Of a stretch of DNA of 64,000 nt, positions 53,866 to 62,876 are shown piece by piece. Numbering within the stretch: the first letter of the stretch is position 1; every line of letters begins with the position of its first letter. Under the pieces are notes generated by a model. The model worked only from the letters and a program-made list of their open reading frames with translations. It did no database searches and was not told the DNA's origin. Origin of the DNA: Zetaproteobacteria bacterium (GTDB lineage: Bacteria > Pseudomonadota > Zetaproteobacteria > Mariprofundales > Mariprofundaceae); NCBI GenBank assembly GCA_002753275.1, contig PEAA01000002.1, positions 1 to 64,000 of the forward strand, in the 5' to 3' direction. Made by a program: the position numbers and the translations under genes.

Positions 53866-54334
53866 AAAAGTGTTGCTTGTCTGTTTAGGGAACATTTGTC
53901 GATCACCGCTGGCGGAAGTGGTGATGCGAGCGTGTGCCATAGAGCAACAGGTTGATTCAAAACTGTTTTTTTCTTCGGCAGGGACTGGCGATTGGCATAT
54001 TGGACGCGGAGCAGATCAACGCTCTGCTGCGATAGCCAAACAACACGGGCTCGATCTTTCATCGCATCGAGCGCAGCAGGTGCATGGCAATAATTGGTCA
54101 AATTGGCACTGGTTTGTGGCGATGGATCATCAAAATTATACGGATTTGTTGCGTATGGGGGTGCCGCGCTCCCGTCTATTGTTCATGCGTCAATTTGAAG
54201 GGAATGGCGGAGAGGGTGTGCTGGATGTTCCCGACCCCTATTATGGTGGTGCTTCCGGATTCGAGGATGTTTATCAGATGTTACAAGACAATGCGGAAAA
54301 GGTCATTGCACATTTGCTTGCCCAGGATGAATGA
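53858..54334 (+). CDS. Low-molecular-weight protein tyrosine phosphatase
   Basis: A 158-residue LMW-PTP with the P-loop VCLGNICRSPLAEVV (CX5R) close to the N-terminus and the general-acid motif DVPDPYYG near the C-terminus, both complete. I use the GTG at 53858, which overlaps the tsaB stop, because AGGGGG is about 7 bases upstream and the P-loop then starts at residue 8 as in the family. Targets may be tyrosine kinases of exopolysaccharide synthesis; none is in view. An arsenate-reductase relative is less likely given DPDPYY. Confidence 0.9.
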   Translation: MAKKVLLVCLGNICRSPLAEVVMRACAIEQQVDSKLFFSSAGTGDWHIGRGADQRSAAIAKQHGLDLSSHRAQQVHGNNWSNWHWFVAMDHQNYTDLLRMGVPRSRLLFMRQFEGNGGEGVLDVPDPYYGGASGFEDVYQMLQDNAEKVIAHLLAQDE

Positions 54335-54353
54335 GTCTGCTTAACGGCGTGCT

Positions 54354-54388
54354 CCCCTTGCATCATCAGTTAAAAATGATGCAAGGGG
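54354..54388. terminator. Bidirectional terminator between convergent genes
   Basis: CCCCTTGCATCAT (54354-54366) pairs perfectly with ATGATGCAAGGGG (54376-54388) around a 9-nt loop. It lies between the phosphatase gene (plus) and the lipoprotein gene (minus) and could serve both. Confidence 0.75.
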
Positions 54389-54408
54389 ATGCTTTCAGGC
54401 TTTTGCTA

Positions 54409-54900
54409 TTACAGGGAGGTTGTGGGGCCTATTTTAATGACCAATTTGGTTGACATGGTGGTCTCTTCCACGGTGATGATGCACGAGCGGGTATCTTTAA
54501 CATAAGAGAGATAATAACGACCGCTATCCGTGAATGCATTGATGAATTTCCATGCATTGAGCGGCATCTCATTGCGATAAAAGGCTGCAATACCTTTGGG
54601 TTTGTAAAAACCTGTATAGGTGACAACGCCCAGGGATACGCCTGTCGTTTCATAGACAAAGCTCATATCTTCATCACGGCGCAGTTCAGCAGGGACAGGG
54701 ATATCATCAAATTCAGGAAGAAAGGCAACCGGTGATGTGGCATTGATGGCAGATGAGACATTGGTGCTGCTTGATTGGGTTGTGTAATCTGGAGTTGTGC
54801 CCATGCCAGATGACATTTTATCAATGACGGCACAGCTACTGCTCATGGCAATCACTGCGGCACTGGCAAGCCATAGTTTCATTGGAAAGTGTAAAGACAT
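54409..54900 (-). CDS. Putative lipoprotein of unknown function
   Basis: A 163-residue protein with a signal sequence (KLWLASAAVIAMSSS) and a cysteine at residue 23. The residues before the cysteine (MSSSC) are a poor lipobox, so lipidation is probable but not certain. The rest contains a Ser/Thr linker and a compact domain with FDDIPVPAELRRDEDMSFVYE, VVTYTGFYKPKGIAAFYRNEMPLNAWKFI (partly quoted) and a C-terminal SYVKDTRSCIITVEE. I recognise no named family; similar small lipoproteins occur in Deltaproteobacteria-like genomes. It is downstream of the porin gene, separated by a long hairpin. Confidence 0.75.
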   Translation of the reverse strand: MSLHFPMKLWLASAAVIAMSSSCAVIDKMSSGMGTTPDYTTQSSSTNVSSAINATSPVAFLPEFDDIPVPAELRRDEDMSFVYETTGVSLGVVTYTGFYKPKGIAAFYRNEMPLNAWKFINAFTDSGRYYLSYVKDTRSCIITVEETTMSTKLVIKIGPTTSL

Positions 54901-54978
54901 TGTGGTGGTACCCCTTGGAATAGGTCAATTTGATGGTGTTGATTGTGGTAATCTCAATCGATTTTGCAAGCAAGAGCA

Positions 54979-55029
54979 GCTTCTTGAACCCTGCATAGAT
55001 TCGTGATGAATGTGCAGGGTTCAAGAAGC
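54979..55029. repeat. 17-bp perfect inverted repeat between porin and lipoprotein genes
   Basis: GCTTCTTGAACCCTGCA (54979-54995) pairs with TGCAGGGTTCAAGAAGC (55013-55029) around a 17-nt loop. It lies 17 bases after the porin stop. It may be a terminator without a clear T tract, an mRNA-stability hairpin or a REP-like element. No second copy was noticed in the window. Confidence 0.7.
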
Positions 55030-55045
55030 GATGCAGAATGGAGGG

Positions 55046-55831
55046 TTAAAAGCCTAAGCTTAGGCCTGCGACAAATTCTGTATTGGCTTTAAAGCCAAGA
55101 ATATAACGGCTTCCATCGGCTTGGGTTTGTGCTGTGGGCAATGTGCCCGTCAATGATAGGGTGATCGGGGTTGCACCGTGTGTGGTGGTATTGCTAATGC
55201 CCACAGTCGCGAGGTTGAACCCACTCTTATAAATGGCGGTAGGGTTGAGACGGGTACGAGAATTGCTTTGTTTAATGCGTGAGTAGGAGAGCATGCCCAT
55301 GACCTCGATATCATAAGGGGTCATCGTTGATACACCGATGTCGATCCAGGTATCCCCTGACTCATACGCTTTGTTGTCTGATGCTTTGGCTGTATAATAA
55401 ATTTTGGTGAAAGGGGTCAGGATATCATTGTGATAGGCAAGTGATGCGTACACTTCACTAAAGTTTGATGGAGCATCGTAGAGGTAGGCATAAGTTACCC
55501 AACCTGCTGAGTAGCCAATGTTGCCAGCTTCCCCTGAATAATCGAGTGCGAAGTCGAACTCAATGGTATCATTGGGGGTAAATTGAGGTTGTGGAGAGGG
55601 ATAGGCATTGCTAAACCAGGTTGATGCCGTTAATCCGGCAACACTTAATGCCACATCACCTTGAATGGCACCTTTGCGATTGGTCATGGTAACGCCACGG
55701 ACGACATATTGGTTATAGATACCAATATCCCCTCCAAGAGAGAGTGCCGATGCATCCGCAGCCACTGCGGGTGTGACATAGCTTCCAGCGACAATAGAGC
55801 CGACAAGTGCGAGAGTAGTCTTGAGTTTCAT
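55046..55831 (-). CDS. TorF-family putative outer-membrane porin
   Basis: A 261-residue beta-barrel candidate with a signal peptide ending AVA|AD at about residue 25. The mature part is made of alternating amphipathic strands starting LGGDIGIYNQYVVRGVTMTNRKGAIQGDV and finishing with a terminal phenylalanine (VAGLSLGF), a typical outer-membrane barrel end. The pattern GIYNQYVVRG and the repeated TY/SY strands match the TorF/Gcw_chp group. Only 14 bases separate it from the sensor kinase stop, with AAGGAT upstream of the ATG, so it is translated from the response regulator-kinase transcript. Confidence 0.82.
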   Translation of the reverse strand: MKLKTTLALVGSIVAGSYVTPAVAADASALSLGGDIGIYNQYVVRGVTMTNRKGAIQGDVALSVAGLTASTWFSNAYPSPQPQFTPNDTIEFDFALDYSGEAGNIGYSAGWVTYAYLYDAPSNFSEVYASLAYHNDILTPFTKIYYTAKASDNKAYESGDTWIDIGVSTMTPYDIEVMGMLSYSRIKQSNSRTRLNPTAIYKSGFNLATVGISNTTTHGATPITLSLTGTLPTAQTQADGSRYILGFKANTEFVAGLSLGF

Positions 55832-55845
55832 CTGTGTTAATATCC

Positions 55846-58362
55846 TTAGTTTGTAGATTGTGAAGGGGTGTTCAATTGTGAATCATGGCTTGAATCCATC
55901 ATGGAAATTTGCAGTACATTCACTGGGTTGTGTTCATTGAAGATGGGAAGTGTAAGTATCACTTCGGTTCCTTCACCATATTGGCTATGAACGACAATAT
56001 CGCCATGCATCAAGCGCATGGTTTCTCTGGCGATGCACAAGCCCAATCCGGTTCCTGGGACTTTTCCCGATTTGTCAGCTCGCCAAAAACGGTCAAAAAT
56101 TTGAGGTAAATCCTCTTGTTCAATACCCATGCCATGATCAATAATGCGGACGGCAAAGGTGTGCGCATCGATAGCATAGCTGTCAATGCAAATATCACCA
56201 CTCTTGGAGTAGGTGTAGGCATTGCTAAGTATAATGTGCAGGACCTGTTTAAATTTGTTCGCATCGATGATGACTTGGGTGTTGGTAACAGGTTGTAATT
56301 GAATGGGATCGCGTTCGGGTGGCGTTTTAAATTCGACGATTGCATGGGTGATAACCTCTTCAATGCTGTGCGAGGCAATATGAAAATCTTTGCCTGAACG
56401 GGCATCAATGCGATTGAGGTCAATCAAGTCGCTAATAATTTGTTGTAGGCGGCCGGCTTGTTTGGAGATGATGCGCATGGAGTCTTTTTGCATCGCTTCG
56501 GGGATTCCTTCATCCATTAAGAGCTCTGTGAAGCCAATAATGCTCGCCAATGGTGTGCCCAGTTCATGTGCAGCCAGACTGACGAACTCATTTTTCATTT
56601 CGTTCAACGCCTCTTCATGGGTGATGTCACGCATACAAATGAGCATGCCTTGGTTGAGTGAGACTGCATCAACATGGTGCGAAGAAGAGATTTTGCAAAT
56701 TTCACAGGTTAAAATGAGATGTTTGGGGCGTTGGAGCTCGATGCAGAATTTTCTCGCCATTTGCAATACAGGAGCGCGATCAAGACAGTGTTGGGTGAAT
56801 TTGTTCCAAAACCCTTCGCTTGAGAGTCCAAGCCACTCATGTTCACGATGGCCTGTTAGCTTGAGAAAGGCGGGGTTAACCAGCATCACCCTGGAAGATT
56901 GGTCGATGAAGATAAAGGCATCCGGGCTAATATTAAACACAGACTGGAGACGATTTTTCTCATTTTGAATCTCATCTTTAGACTGTTCAATGACTACATT
57001 GGCTTGATGAAGTTGCCGTCCCATTGAGACGATGCCGGCGGCTGTTGCATGCAGTTCGGTGACGGGGATGTCGGGTTGAGGTTGTTCAAAGTGACCTTGT
57101 CCAATGCTGGCAATCATGGCATCAATTTCAATGAGGGGTTCAGATACAAAGTGGCTCATGTGACGGGCGCGACGGTAGAGGACGGAGAAAAAGATAAGAT
57201 AGAAAAAGAGCATGCCGACAATCATCAACCATGCAATAGTGGTGAGTCGATCTGAGAGCGCGTAAATCGCTGCAAAGATATTCGCTTCAGGAACAACGAT
57301 TAAAAGCTTCCAGTCGGTTTCAGGAATGCTCGACCATGCGATCATGTTTGGCTTTTCTAATGTGGCGAAATCAAGGCCATAGGCACGCTGATGAATCGCC
57401 TCTGCGAGGGTTTGGTTGTTGGGTTGGTTGAAAAAATTGAATGCTTCGAGTGTGCTGTTTGTTAACCAATCAGCCTCCCCCGCTTTTGGCATGGCAATCA
57501 CTGCGCCTTCACGACTAATCAATAGGCCATAACCATTCCATGGGATATCCAAGTTGAGGACATCATGGACGATGGTGCCAACCGTCACATCCACACCAAC
57601 GACACCTTCAAGAAAACTGTCATGATAGACGGGGGCGATACATGATGCCATCCAGCCTTGCCCAGCGGGATCAAAATAAACATCGGTCCATACGGCTTTT
57701 TTTTCAGGATTATGGGCCGCATCGGCTTCGTAATAAAAGTTGAAGGTCGGGATATCCATCTTGGCTTCATATTGTGAAATGACATCGAAGTAGGGGTAGA
57801 TGCGATTGAGAGAATCATGGGTGTTGTAGTAGGCTTGTGCAATCAGAGGATATGCATGGGTGATGCCCATTAAGATAGGATCTAATCCTGCTGATTTAAG
57901 CGCCTTTTCCCGTTCTTTTTCACCGATCGTTTTGACACTGCTATAAAAAACCGCACCGCCACCGTGATCTTCATCGGTGTAGTAAACCCCATCGGGTGAG
58001 TATTTGAATCGCCGAGGATCATCCAGGATGGTTGGATGGGGATTATTCATGACCCGCGCCGTTTCAATGGCTAAAAGCGTGGTGGTTTGTGAGATGCCGG
58101 CGAGTTGATGGTCGATACTTTTGGCTTCAATACTGGTCAGTTCCGTTAATTGTTGTTCCGCCATTTTTTTGGCTGTAGTGATATTTTCATGGGTGCTAAA
58201 GGTGTTGCTGGCGAAATAGATGGCGATCAGGGCGACTTCAACAAAGAGCAGGGGGATCAGTGAGGTGCGTAGATAGGAGCGCCAGATCCACCGAATCAGT
58301 GGCATCAGCTCAGAAGTTTTGTCCGGACTGTTTTTAGAGGTAGGAGCAGTATGGGTGGACAT
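55846..58362 (-). CDS. Membrane sensor histidine kinase with double-Cache and PAS domains
   Basis: An 838-residue kinase. A transmembrane helix (LIPLLFVEVALIAIYFAS) precedes a periplasmic dCache-like domain of about 320 residues (DGVYYTDEDHGGGAVFYSS, VGVDVTVGTIVHDVL), a second transmembrane helix near 375-400, HAMP and PAS (SVFNISPDAFIFIDQSSRVMLVNPAFLKL, partly quoted). A HisKA domain with phospho-histidine in FVSLAAHELGTPLASIIGF and an ATPase domain with DHGMGIEQEDLPQIFDRFWRAD (partly quoted) follow. There is no receiver on the chain; the regulator is the gene upstream (58365), 2 bases away. The likely ligand is small and periplasmic, perhaps related to the cotranscribed porin. Confidence 0.92.
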   Translation of the reverse strand: MSTHTAPTSKNSPDKTSELMPLIRWIWRSYLRTSLIPLLFVEVALIAIYFASNTFSTHENITTAKKMAEQQLTELTSIEAKSIDHQLAGISQTTTLLAIETARVMNNPHPTILDDPRRFKYSPDGVYYTDEDHGGGAVFYSSVKTIGEKEREKALKSAGLDPILMGITHAYPLIAQAYYNTHDSLNRIYPYFDVISQYEAKMDIPTFNFYYEADAAHNPEKKAVWTDVYFDPAGQGWMASCIAPVYHDSFLEGVVGVDVTVGTIVHDVLNLDIPWNGYGLLISREGAVIAMPKAGEADWLTNSTLEAFNFFNQPNNQTLAEAIHQRAYGLDFATLEKPNMIAWSSIPETDWKLLIVVPEANIFAAIYALSDRLTTIAWLMIVGMLFFYLIFFSVLYRRARHMSHFVSEPLIEIDAMIASIGQGHFEQPQPDIPVTELHATAAGIVSMGRQLHQANVVIEQSKDEIQNEKNRLQSVFNISPDAFIFIDQSSRVMLVNPAFLKLTGHREHEWLGLSSEGFWNKFTQHCLDRAPVLQMARKFCIELQRPKHLILTCEICKISSSHHVDAVSLNQGMLICMRDITHEEALNEMKNEFVSLAAHELGTPLASIIGFTELLMDEGIPEAMQKDSMRIISKQAGRLQQIISDLIDLNRIDARSGKDFHIASHSIEEVITHAIVEFKTPPERDPIQLQPVTNTQVIIDANKFKQVLHIILSNAYTYSKSGDICIDSYAIDAHTFAVRIIDHGMGIEQEDLPQIFDRFWRADKSGKVPGTGLGLCIARETMRLMHGDIVVHSQYGEGTEVILTLPIFNEHNPVNVLQISMMDSSHDSQLNTPSQSTN

Positions 58363-58364
58363 TG

Positions 58365-58754
58365 CTATTGCTCGTTCGCTCCAAGATTTTGTTGCTGTAA
58401 CTGATTTTTTATCTCATCGATCAGATGAATTGGGCTGAATGGTTTGGTGATATAGGCATTGGCTCCCAGGTTCAGTCCCGTTTGGATATCGCTACTTTGC
58501 CCGCAAGCGGAGAGGAAAATGATGCGTGCGCGTTGGTTGCCATTGGCACGGATTTTTTCACATACTTCAAGCCCGCTCATTTTTGGCATCATGACATCGA
58601 GAAGGATGATGTCAGGGTCTTCTTTTTCAATGATGTCAATTGCTTGCGGCCCATTTTCTGCCTGTAGTAAATTGTATCCGCAACGAAATAACGCAAAAGA
58701 GATCAATGTGCGCATGTCTTCCTGATCATCAACAATTAATACTTTTTTTTGCAT
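58365..58754 (-). CDS. Single-domain response regulator
   Basis: A 129-residue receiver with acidic pocket LIVDDQED, phospho-acceptor in DIILLDVMMPKMSG and the conserved lysine in YITKPFSPIHL. It has no DNA-binding output, so it probably acts in a phosphorelay or by protein interaction. It is the first gene of a minus-strand operon regulator-kinase-porin, with a good promoter (58805-58832). Confidence 0.94.
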   Translation of the reverse strand: MQKKVLIVDDQEDMRTLISFALFRCGYNLLQAENGPQAIDIIEKEDPDIILLDVMMPKMSGLEVCEKIRANGNQRARIIFLSACGQSSDIQTGLNLGANAYITKPFSPIHLIDEIKNQLQQQNLGANEQ

Positions 58755-58804
58755 TTCGACACCATGAATAGGAACGCTTTATTTTTATTTCTTTTTAAAG
58801 TTGC

Positions 58805-58832
58805 AATATAAGAGTGATTGAGTCGCAGTCAA
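58805..58832 (-). promoter_or_regulatory. Promoter of the response regulator-kinase-porin operon
   Basis: On the minus strand TTGACT and TATATT are separated by 16 bases, about 50 bases before the regulator ATG at 58754. It is the best sigma-70-type promoter I found in the window. Confidence 0.65.
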
Positions 58833-58876
58833 TAGCTTTGTTGTGTTTTTTTAGCGTCGGTCTTTGTCATATTGAC

Positions 58877-58895
58877 ATTGGGTATTGGGTATTGG
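58877..58895. repeat. ATTGGGT direct repeats in the divergent kinase promoter region
   Basis: Two adjacent copies of ATTGGGT and a partial third (ATTGG) lie between the divergent regulator operon and the hybrid kinase gene, upstream of both promoters. Such spaced repeats can be response-regulator sites, but no regulator is identified. Confidence 0.35.
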
Positions 58896-58916
58896 CAGGA
58901 GATATTAAAGAATAGA

Positions 58917-58944
58917 TTGAAAATTCATAGTTTATTACTATGGT
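58917..58944 (+). promoter_or_regulatory. Promoter of the three-receiver hybrid kinase
   Basis: TTGAAA (58917-58922), a 16-base spacer and TATGGT (58939-58944), about 60 bases before the start codon. Confidence 0.45.
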
Positions 58945-59006
58945 ATAAGGCGCAAACGGGAGGCTTTCCTTTGCGATTATGGTAGAGGATTTTAAGGAGC
59001 TAATGT

Positions 59007-62000
59007 ATGGTTCATCTCTCTTTTTCTCAGCGAATTGTTCTTGGTTTTATGGCGATGATGACTATTTTTGCCCTCGCCCTTTTCAAAATGGGGCAGACCT
59101 TGGATGGTCAAAGAGCGCTGTTTTTACAAGCTGCCAATGTTCATTTTCAACATATTCGTGCGGCCAATCGAGCCGTGAGTCATCTGTTGGGTATGGCGCA
59201 GGCAGAAAAAAATATTTTATTGAGTAGTGATGCAAACATGGTCGAACAATTTGTTTCTGAATCTGCTGCTGAATCTGCTGGATTGGCGAATGAATTGCGC
59301 AATATCCGTGCACTCGCCGAGAGGGATGGTATTCAAGCGCTCGATCGTTTTGAAGAACAGTTTCTGCGTTATCAAGAGAGTCAGAAGCAGGTGATTGCAT
59401 TAAAGCGGCGGGGGGATGCCGAAAGTTATACCAAAGCATTGCAGATTTCCCGAGGCGTGCTTCGTGATCAATTTGATCAGGCGGAAGAGCGTTTGTACGC
59501 ATTAATCCATCAAGAGTCCTCTTCGATCGACCAATCGATAGAGGAAGCCGATCTTGATATCTCCGATGCCAAGCGTGCGGCGTATGCTCTGTTTGCCGGA
59601 AGTGGGCTGTTGGCGGCCTTGATTGTCTATTTTCTTTTGCGCGTGTTGCGGCGGCGTATGCAGAAGCTGGTGGATGATGCACAGCGTATCGCGGTGGGCG
59701 ATCTTGCCTTGATTGAGCGATCCGGTGCCCGTGATGAGCTGGAGGTGTTAGAGAATGCATTGATGAATATTCAACACTCGTTTGCGGAAATTATGCAGTT
59801 GAGTCAAAGCATGGCGTCAGGGCTTTATAATATGAAGCTATTGCCACGCTCGGAAAAAGATAGCTTGGTGTTGTCGCTCAATAAGATGAGTGAAACACTG
59901 TTTGAAGTCACGCAAGTGGCCCATGCCATCGCCGAGGGTGATATGACGATTGAGGTCAATCCAAAGTCCAACGAAGACCTTTTGGGCATGGCATTGAAGA
60001 AAATGATGATCACTTTGCGCCATGAAATGGAGGCCAATCAAGCCAACTTGTGGATTCAAGAGGGTGTGGTTGCGATGGGGCAGAGTGTTCGGGGGGTGCA
60101 AGATCGCTATGAACTTGGCACGAGTGTGCTGGAAGGATTGTGCCGTTATCTCTCATTGCCTGTAGGCATCCTCTATCTTTTTGATGATCAAAAGAGCGCA
60201 GACGAAGATGATGAAGCGCTGCCATCAATGCTTGTTGGCATTGCCAGTTATGCGACTTCTGGTGAAAGGGCGCTTCCACGCTTTGCACTGGGTGAGTCGT
60301 TGGTGGGGCAGGCAGCGTTGCAACGAAAAATGATGGTGGTCGATGATCTTCCCGAGGGTTATCTCGCCATTGGTTCAGGACTTGGCGCTTTAAATGCCAA
60401 ACAATTGGTGTTGGTTCCACTCTGTTATGAAGATGTCTTGATTGGAATGGTTGAGTTGGGAGGTTTTTCCTCGATTGATCAAAAGGGATTGAAGCTGTTG
60501 GATCAAGTGGATGAATTGATTGCCATTGCGTTTCAGTCGGCTTTTTCCCGTGAGCGTTTGGCAGAAATGTTGGAAGAGTCGCAAGTGATGACGGAAGAGA
60601 TGCAGGTGCAGCATGAGGAGATGGAGCAGACCAACGCTGAGCTTGAGGAGCAGACTCTGGCACTTGAGCATGCACAGGCGGATTTAGAGCGGCACAACGA
60701 AGAGTTGCGTGTCGCTAAACAAGAGATTACTGAGCGGGCACAGCAGTTGGCGGCATCGAGTCAATACAAGTCAGAGTTTCTCGCCAATATGTCACATGAG
60801 TTGCGTACGCCGTTGAATTCGATTTTATTGCTGTCAAAGATGTTAGCCGTCGGTGAGTCAGGCCCTTTAAGTGACGATCAGCGGATGAAAATACAGGTGG
60901 TTTATGACGCGGGCAGTGATCTTTTGCAATTGATTAATGAAGTGCTCGATTTAGCGAAGATTGAATCGGGTAAGATGGATTTGAATATTAAGCCCATCAA
61001 TGTGGTGGAGTTCTCTAATCAGTTCAAAGATCTCTTTGATCCGCAAGCGCATGAGAAGGGCATTGCCTTCCGTGTGGAGGTGGATGAAGCGCTTCCTGCT
61101 GTGGTGAAGAGTGACCCCGATCGCGTGCAACAGGTGCTGCGCAACTTTATCTCCAATGCGATTAAATTTACGGCTCAAGGTGAAGTTTCTCTTCATGTGG
61201 GGCGATTGTCTTTGGATGAGATTGACCATGCGATGGCCTTTAACTTTAGTAAGGATGAGTTGCGTCGCCGTGTTGATGAGTTTTTAGCTTGGCGTGTTGT
61301 GGATACAGGCATCGGTATTGAAGCCAAAAAACATGCGCTCGTTTTTGAGGCTTTTCAGCAGGCGGATGGTTCTACCTCGCGTAATTATGGTGGAACAGGT
61401 TTGGGATTATCGATTTCAAGAGAGATTGCCCTTCTCCTTGAAGGGGAGGTCGCGCTCCGTTCAGAAAACGGAAATGGGTCGTGCTTTACGCTGATTTTAC
61501 CGATTGAACCCAGTCTGAAGTTGATCTCTTCGGTCGCTAAACAGGAACTATCATCGAGGCACAGTTTTGTTGCCTTTGATCGGCATGACAATGATGCGAT
61601 ACACCATGTTTCTGCCAATATGACCACGGTCTCTATTGAGGATGATCATGGAACGATGCAAGGTGAAGATAAGGTCTTGCTGATGATTGAAGATGATCAT
61701 CGTTTTGCTGAGGTGTTGATGGAGATTGCTCGCAGCCATGGCTTCAAGGTGATCCATGCCAATTCAGGAACGGAAGGGGTGCGTTTGGCCAATGAGCATC
61801 TGCCTATGATGATCACCCTCGATGTTCAACTTCCGGTGATGGATGGCTGGTCAGTTTTACGAAACTTGAAGAAAAACTCGCGCACCTCGCATATTCCAGC
61901 CCATGTCATTACCGCAGTCGATGAAGAATCCTTTGCTTATCGATTGGGTGCCGCCAGTTATCTGCGCAAACCAGTCTCTCCAGAAGCGTTGCATGCGCGT

Positions 62001-62840
62001 TTTGAATTTATGCATCAACATGCTGAGATTAAGGTGAGAAATTTATTGGTCGTTGAAGATAATGATGTCCAGCGTCAAGCGATTGTTGATCTGATCGGCA
62101 ACAGTGATGTGAAGTCCACCGCTGTTGCAACAGGAGGCGAAGCACTTGAGATGTTACGATCGGGGCATTTCGAAGTGATGGTCTTGGACCTTAAACTTCC
62201 CGATATGAGTGGTTACGAACTTTTACAGCAAGTGGCAGAGGATTCCACCCTTTTGCATGTGCCAACGATTGTCTATACAGGGCGTGATTTAAGCTTGGAT
62301 GATGAGCGCGAACTTCGCCGATATGCAGACAGCATTGTGGTGAAAACGGCTGAGTCTCCTGGGCGTTTGCTGGAAGAGACCTCAATCTATTTGCATCGTG
62401 ATCGAGCTAAACTTCCTGAAAGTAAAAGGAAAATTTTAAGTGAGCTCAACCATGTCGATCCATGCTTGAATGGCAAGACCGTGCTGTTAGTCGATGATGA
62501 TATTCGCAATCTTTTTGCCCTTTCTGCGATTATGGAGGTGAAGGGGATGAATGTGATCACCGCCTCTAATGGGGTCGAGGCGCTTGAAGTGATCGATGAA
62601 TATGTCGATATTGTTTTGATGGATGTGATGATGCCCGAGATGGATGGTTATGAATCAATACGCCAAATTCGTGCAATGGCGGCGTTTAAGCAGCTACCCA
62701 TTATCGCACTGACTGCAAAAGCTTTGGGGGATGATCGTGAACACTGCATTGCAGCGGGCGCTTCCGATTATCTTGCAAAACCGATTGATTATGACCAGCT
62801 TATTTCTTTGATGCGTGTCTGGTTGAGTGTGCATTCGTGA
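59007..62840 (+). CDS. Hybrid histidine kinase with GAF domain and three receivers
   Basis: A 1,277-residue kinase. A membrane helix at about 9-27 is followed by a helical periplasmic domain like chemoreceptor four-helix bundles, and a second helix at about 193-215. Then come two HAMP-like segments, a GAF domain (about 350-510, LSLPVGILYLFDDQ), a long coiled coil (EEMQVQHEEMEQTNAELEEQ) and a HisKA with phospho-histidine in FLANMSHELRTPLNSILLL. The ATPase domain has NFISNAIKFTAQGE and GGTGLGLSI. Three receivers follow with aspartates in MITLDVQLPVMDG, VMVLDLKLPDMSG and IVLMDVMMPEMDG. AAGGAG precedes the ATG. It leads cheR and another regulator gene. Confidence 0.92.
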   Translation: MVHLSFSQRIVLGFMAMMTIFALALFKMGQTLDGQRALFLQAANVHFQHIRAANRAVSHLLGMAQAEKNILLSSDANMVEQFVSESAAESAGLANELRNIRALAERDGIQALDRFEEQFLRYQESQKQVIALKRRGDAESYTKALQISRGVLRDQFDQAEERLYALIHQESSSIDQSIEEADLDISDAKRAAYALFAGSGLLAALIVYFLLRVLRRRMQKLVDDAQRIAVGDLALIERSGARDELEVLENALMNIQHSFAEIMQLSQSMASGLYNMKLLPRSEKDSLVLSLNKMSETLFEVTQVAHAIAEGDMTIEVNPKSNEDLLGMALKKMMITLRHEMEANQANLWIQEGVVAMGQSVRGVQDRYELGTSVLEGLCRYLSLPVGILYLFDDQKSADEDDEALPSMLVGIASYATSGERALPRFALGESLVGQAALQRKMMVVDDLPEGYLAIGSGLGALNAKQLVLVPLCYEDVLIGMVELGGFSSIDQKGLKLLDQVDELIAIAFQSAFSRERLAEMLEESQVMTEEMQVQHEEMEQTNAELEEQTLALEHAQADLERHNEELRVAKQEITERAQQLAASSQYKSEFLANMSHELRTPLNSILLLSKMLAVGESGPLSDDQRMKIQVVYDAGSDLLQLINEVLDLAKIESGKMDLNIKPINVVEFSNQFKDLFDPQAHEKGIAFRVEVDEALPAVVKSDPDRVQQVLRNFISNAIKFTAQGEVSLHVGRLSLDEIDHAMAFNFSKDELRRRVDEFLAWRVVDTGIGIEAKKHALVFEAFQQADGSTSRNYGGTGLGLSISREIALLLEGEVALRSENGNGSCFTLILPIEPSLKLISSVAKQELSSRHSFVAFDRHDNDAIHHVSANMTTVSIEDDHGTMQGEDKVLLMIEDDHRFAEVLMEIARSHGFKVIHANSGTEGVRLANEHLPMMITLDVQLPVMDGWSVLRNLKKNSRTSHIPAHVITAVDEESFAYRLGAASYLRKPVSPEALHARFEFMHQHAEIKVRNLLVVEDNDVQRQAIVDLIGNSDVKSTAVATGGEALEMLRSGHFEVMVLDLKLPDMSGYELLQQVAEDSTLLHVPTIVYTGRDLSLDDERELRRYADSIVVKTAESPGRLLEETSIYLHRDRAKLPESKRKILSELNHVDPCLNGKTVLLVDDDIRNLFALSAIMEVKGMNVITASNGVEALEVIDEYVDIVLMDVMMPEMDGYESIRQIRAMAAFKQLPIIALTAKALGDDREHCIAAGASDYLAKPIDYDQLISLMRVWLSVHS

Positions 62841-62876
62841 TGATGGTGTCTCAAGGAGCTGTTGCGCTTTTATGGC

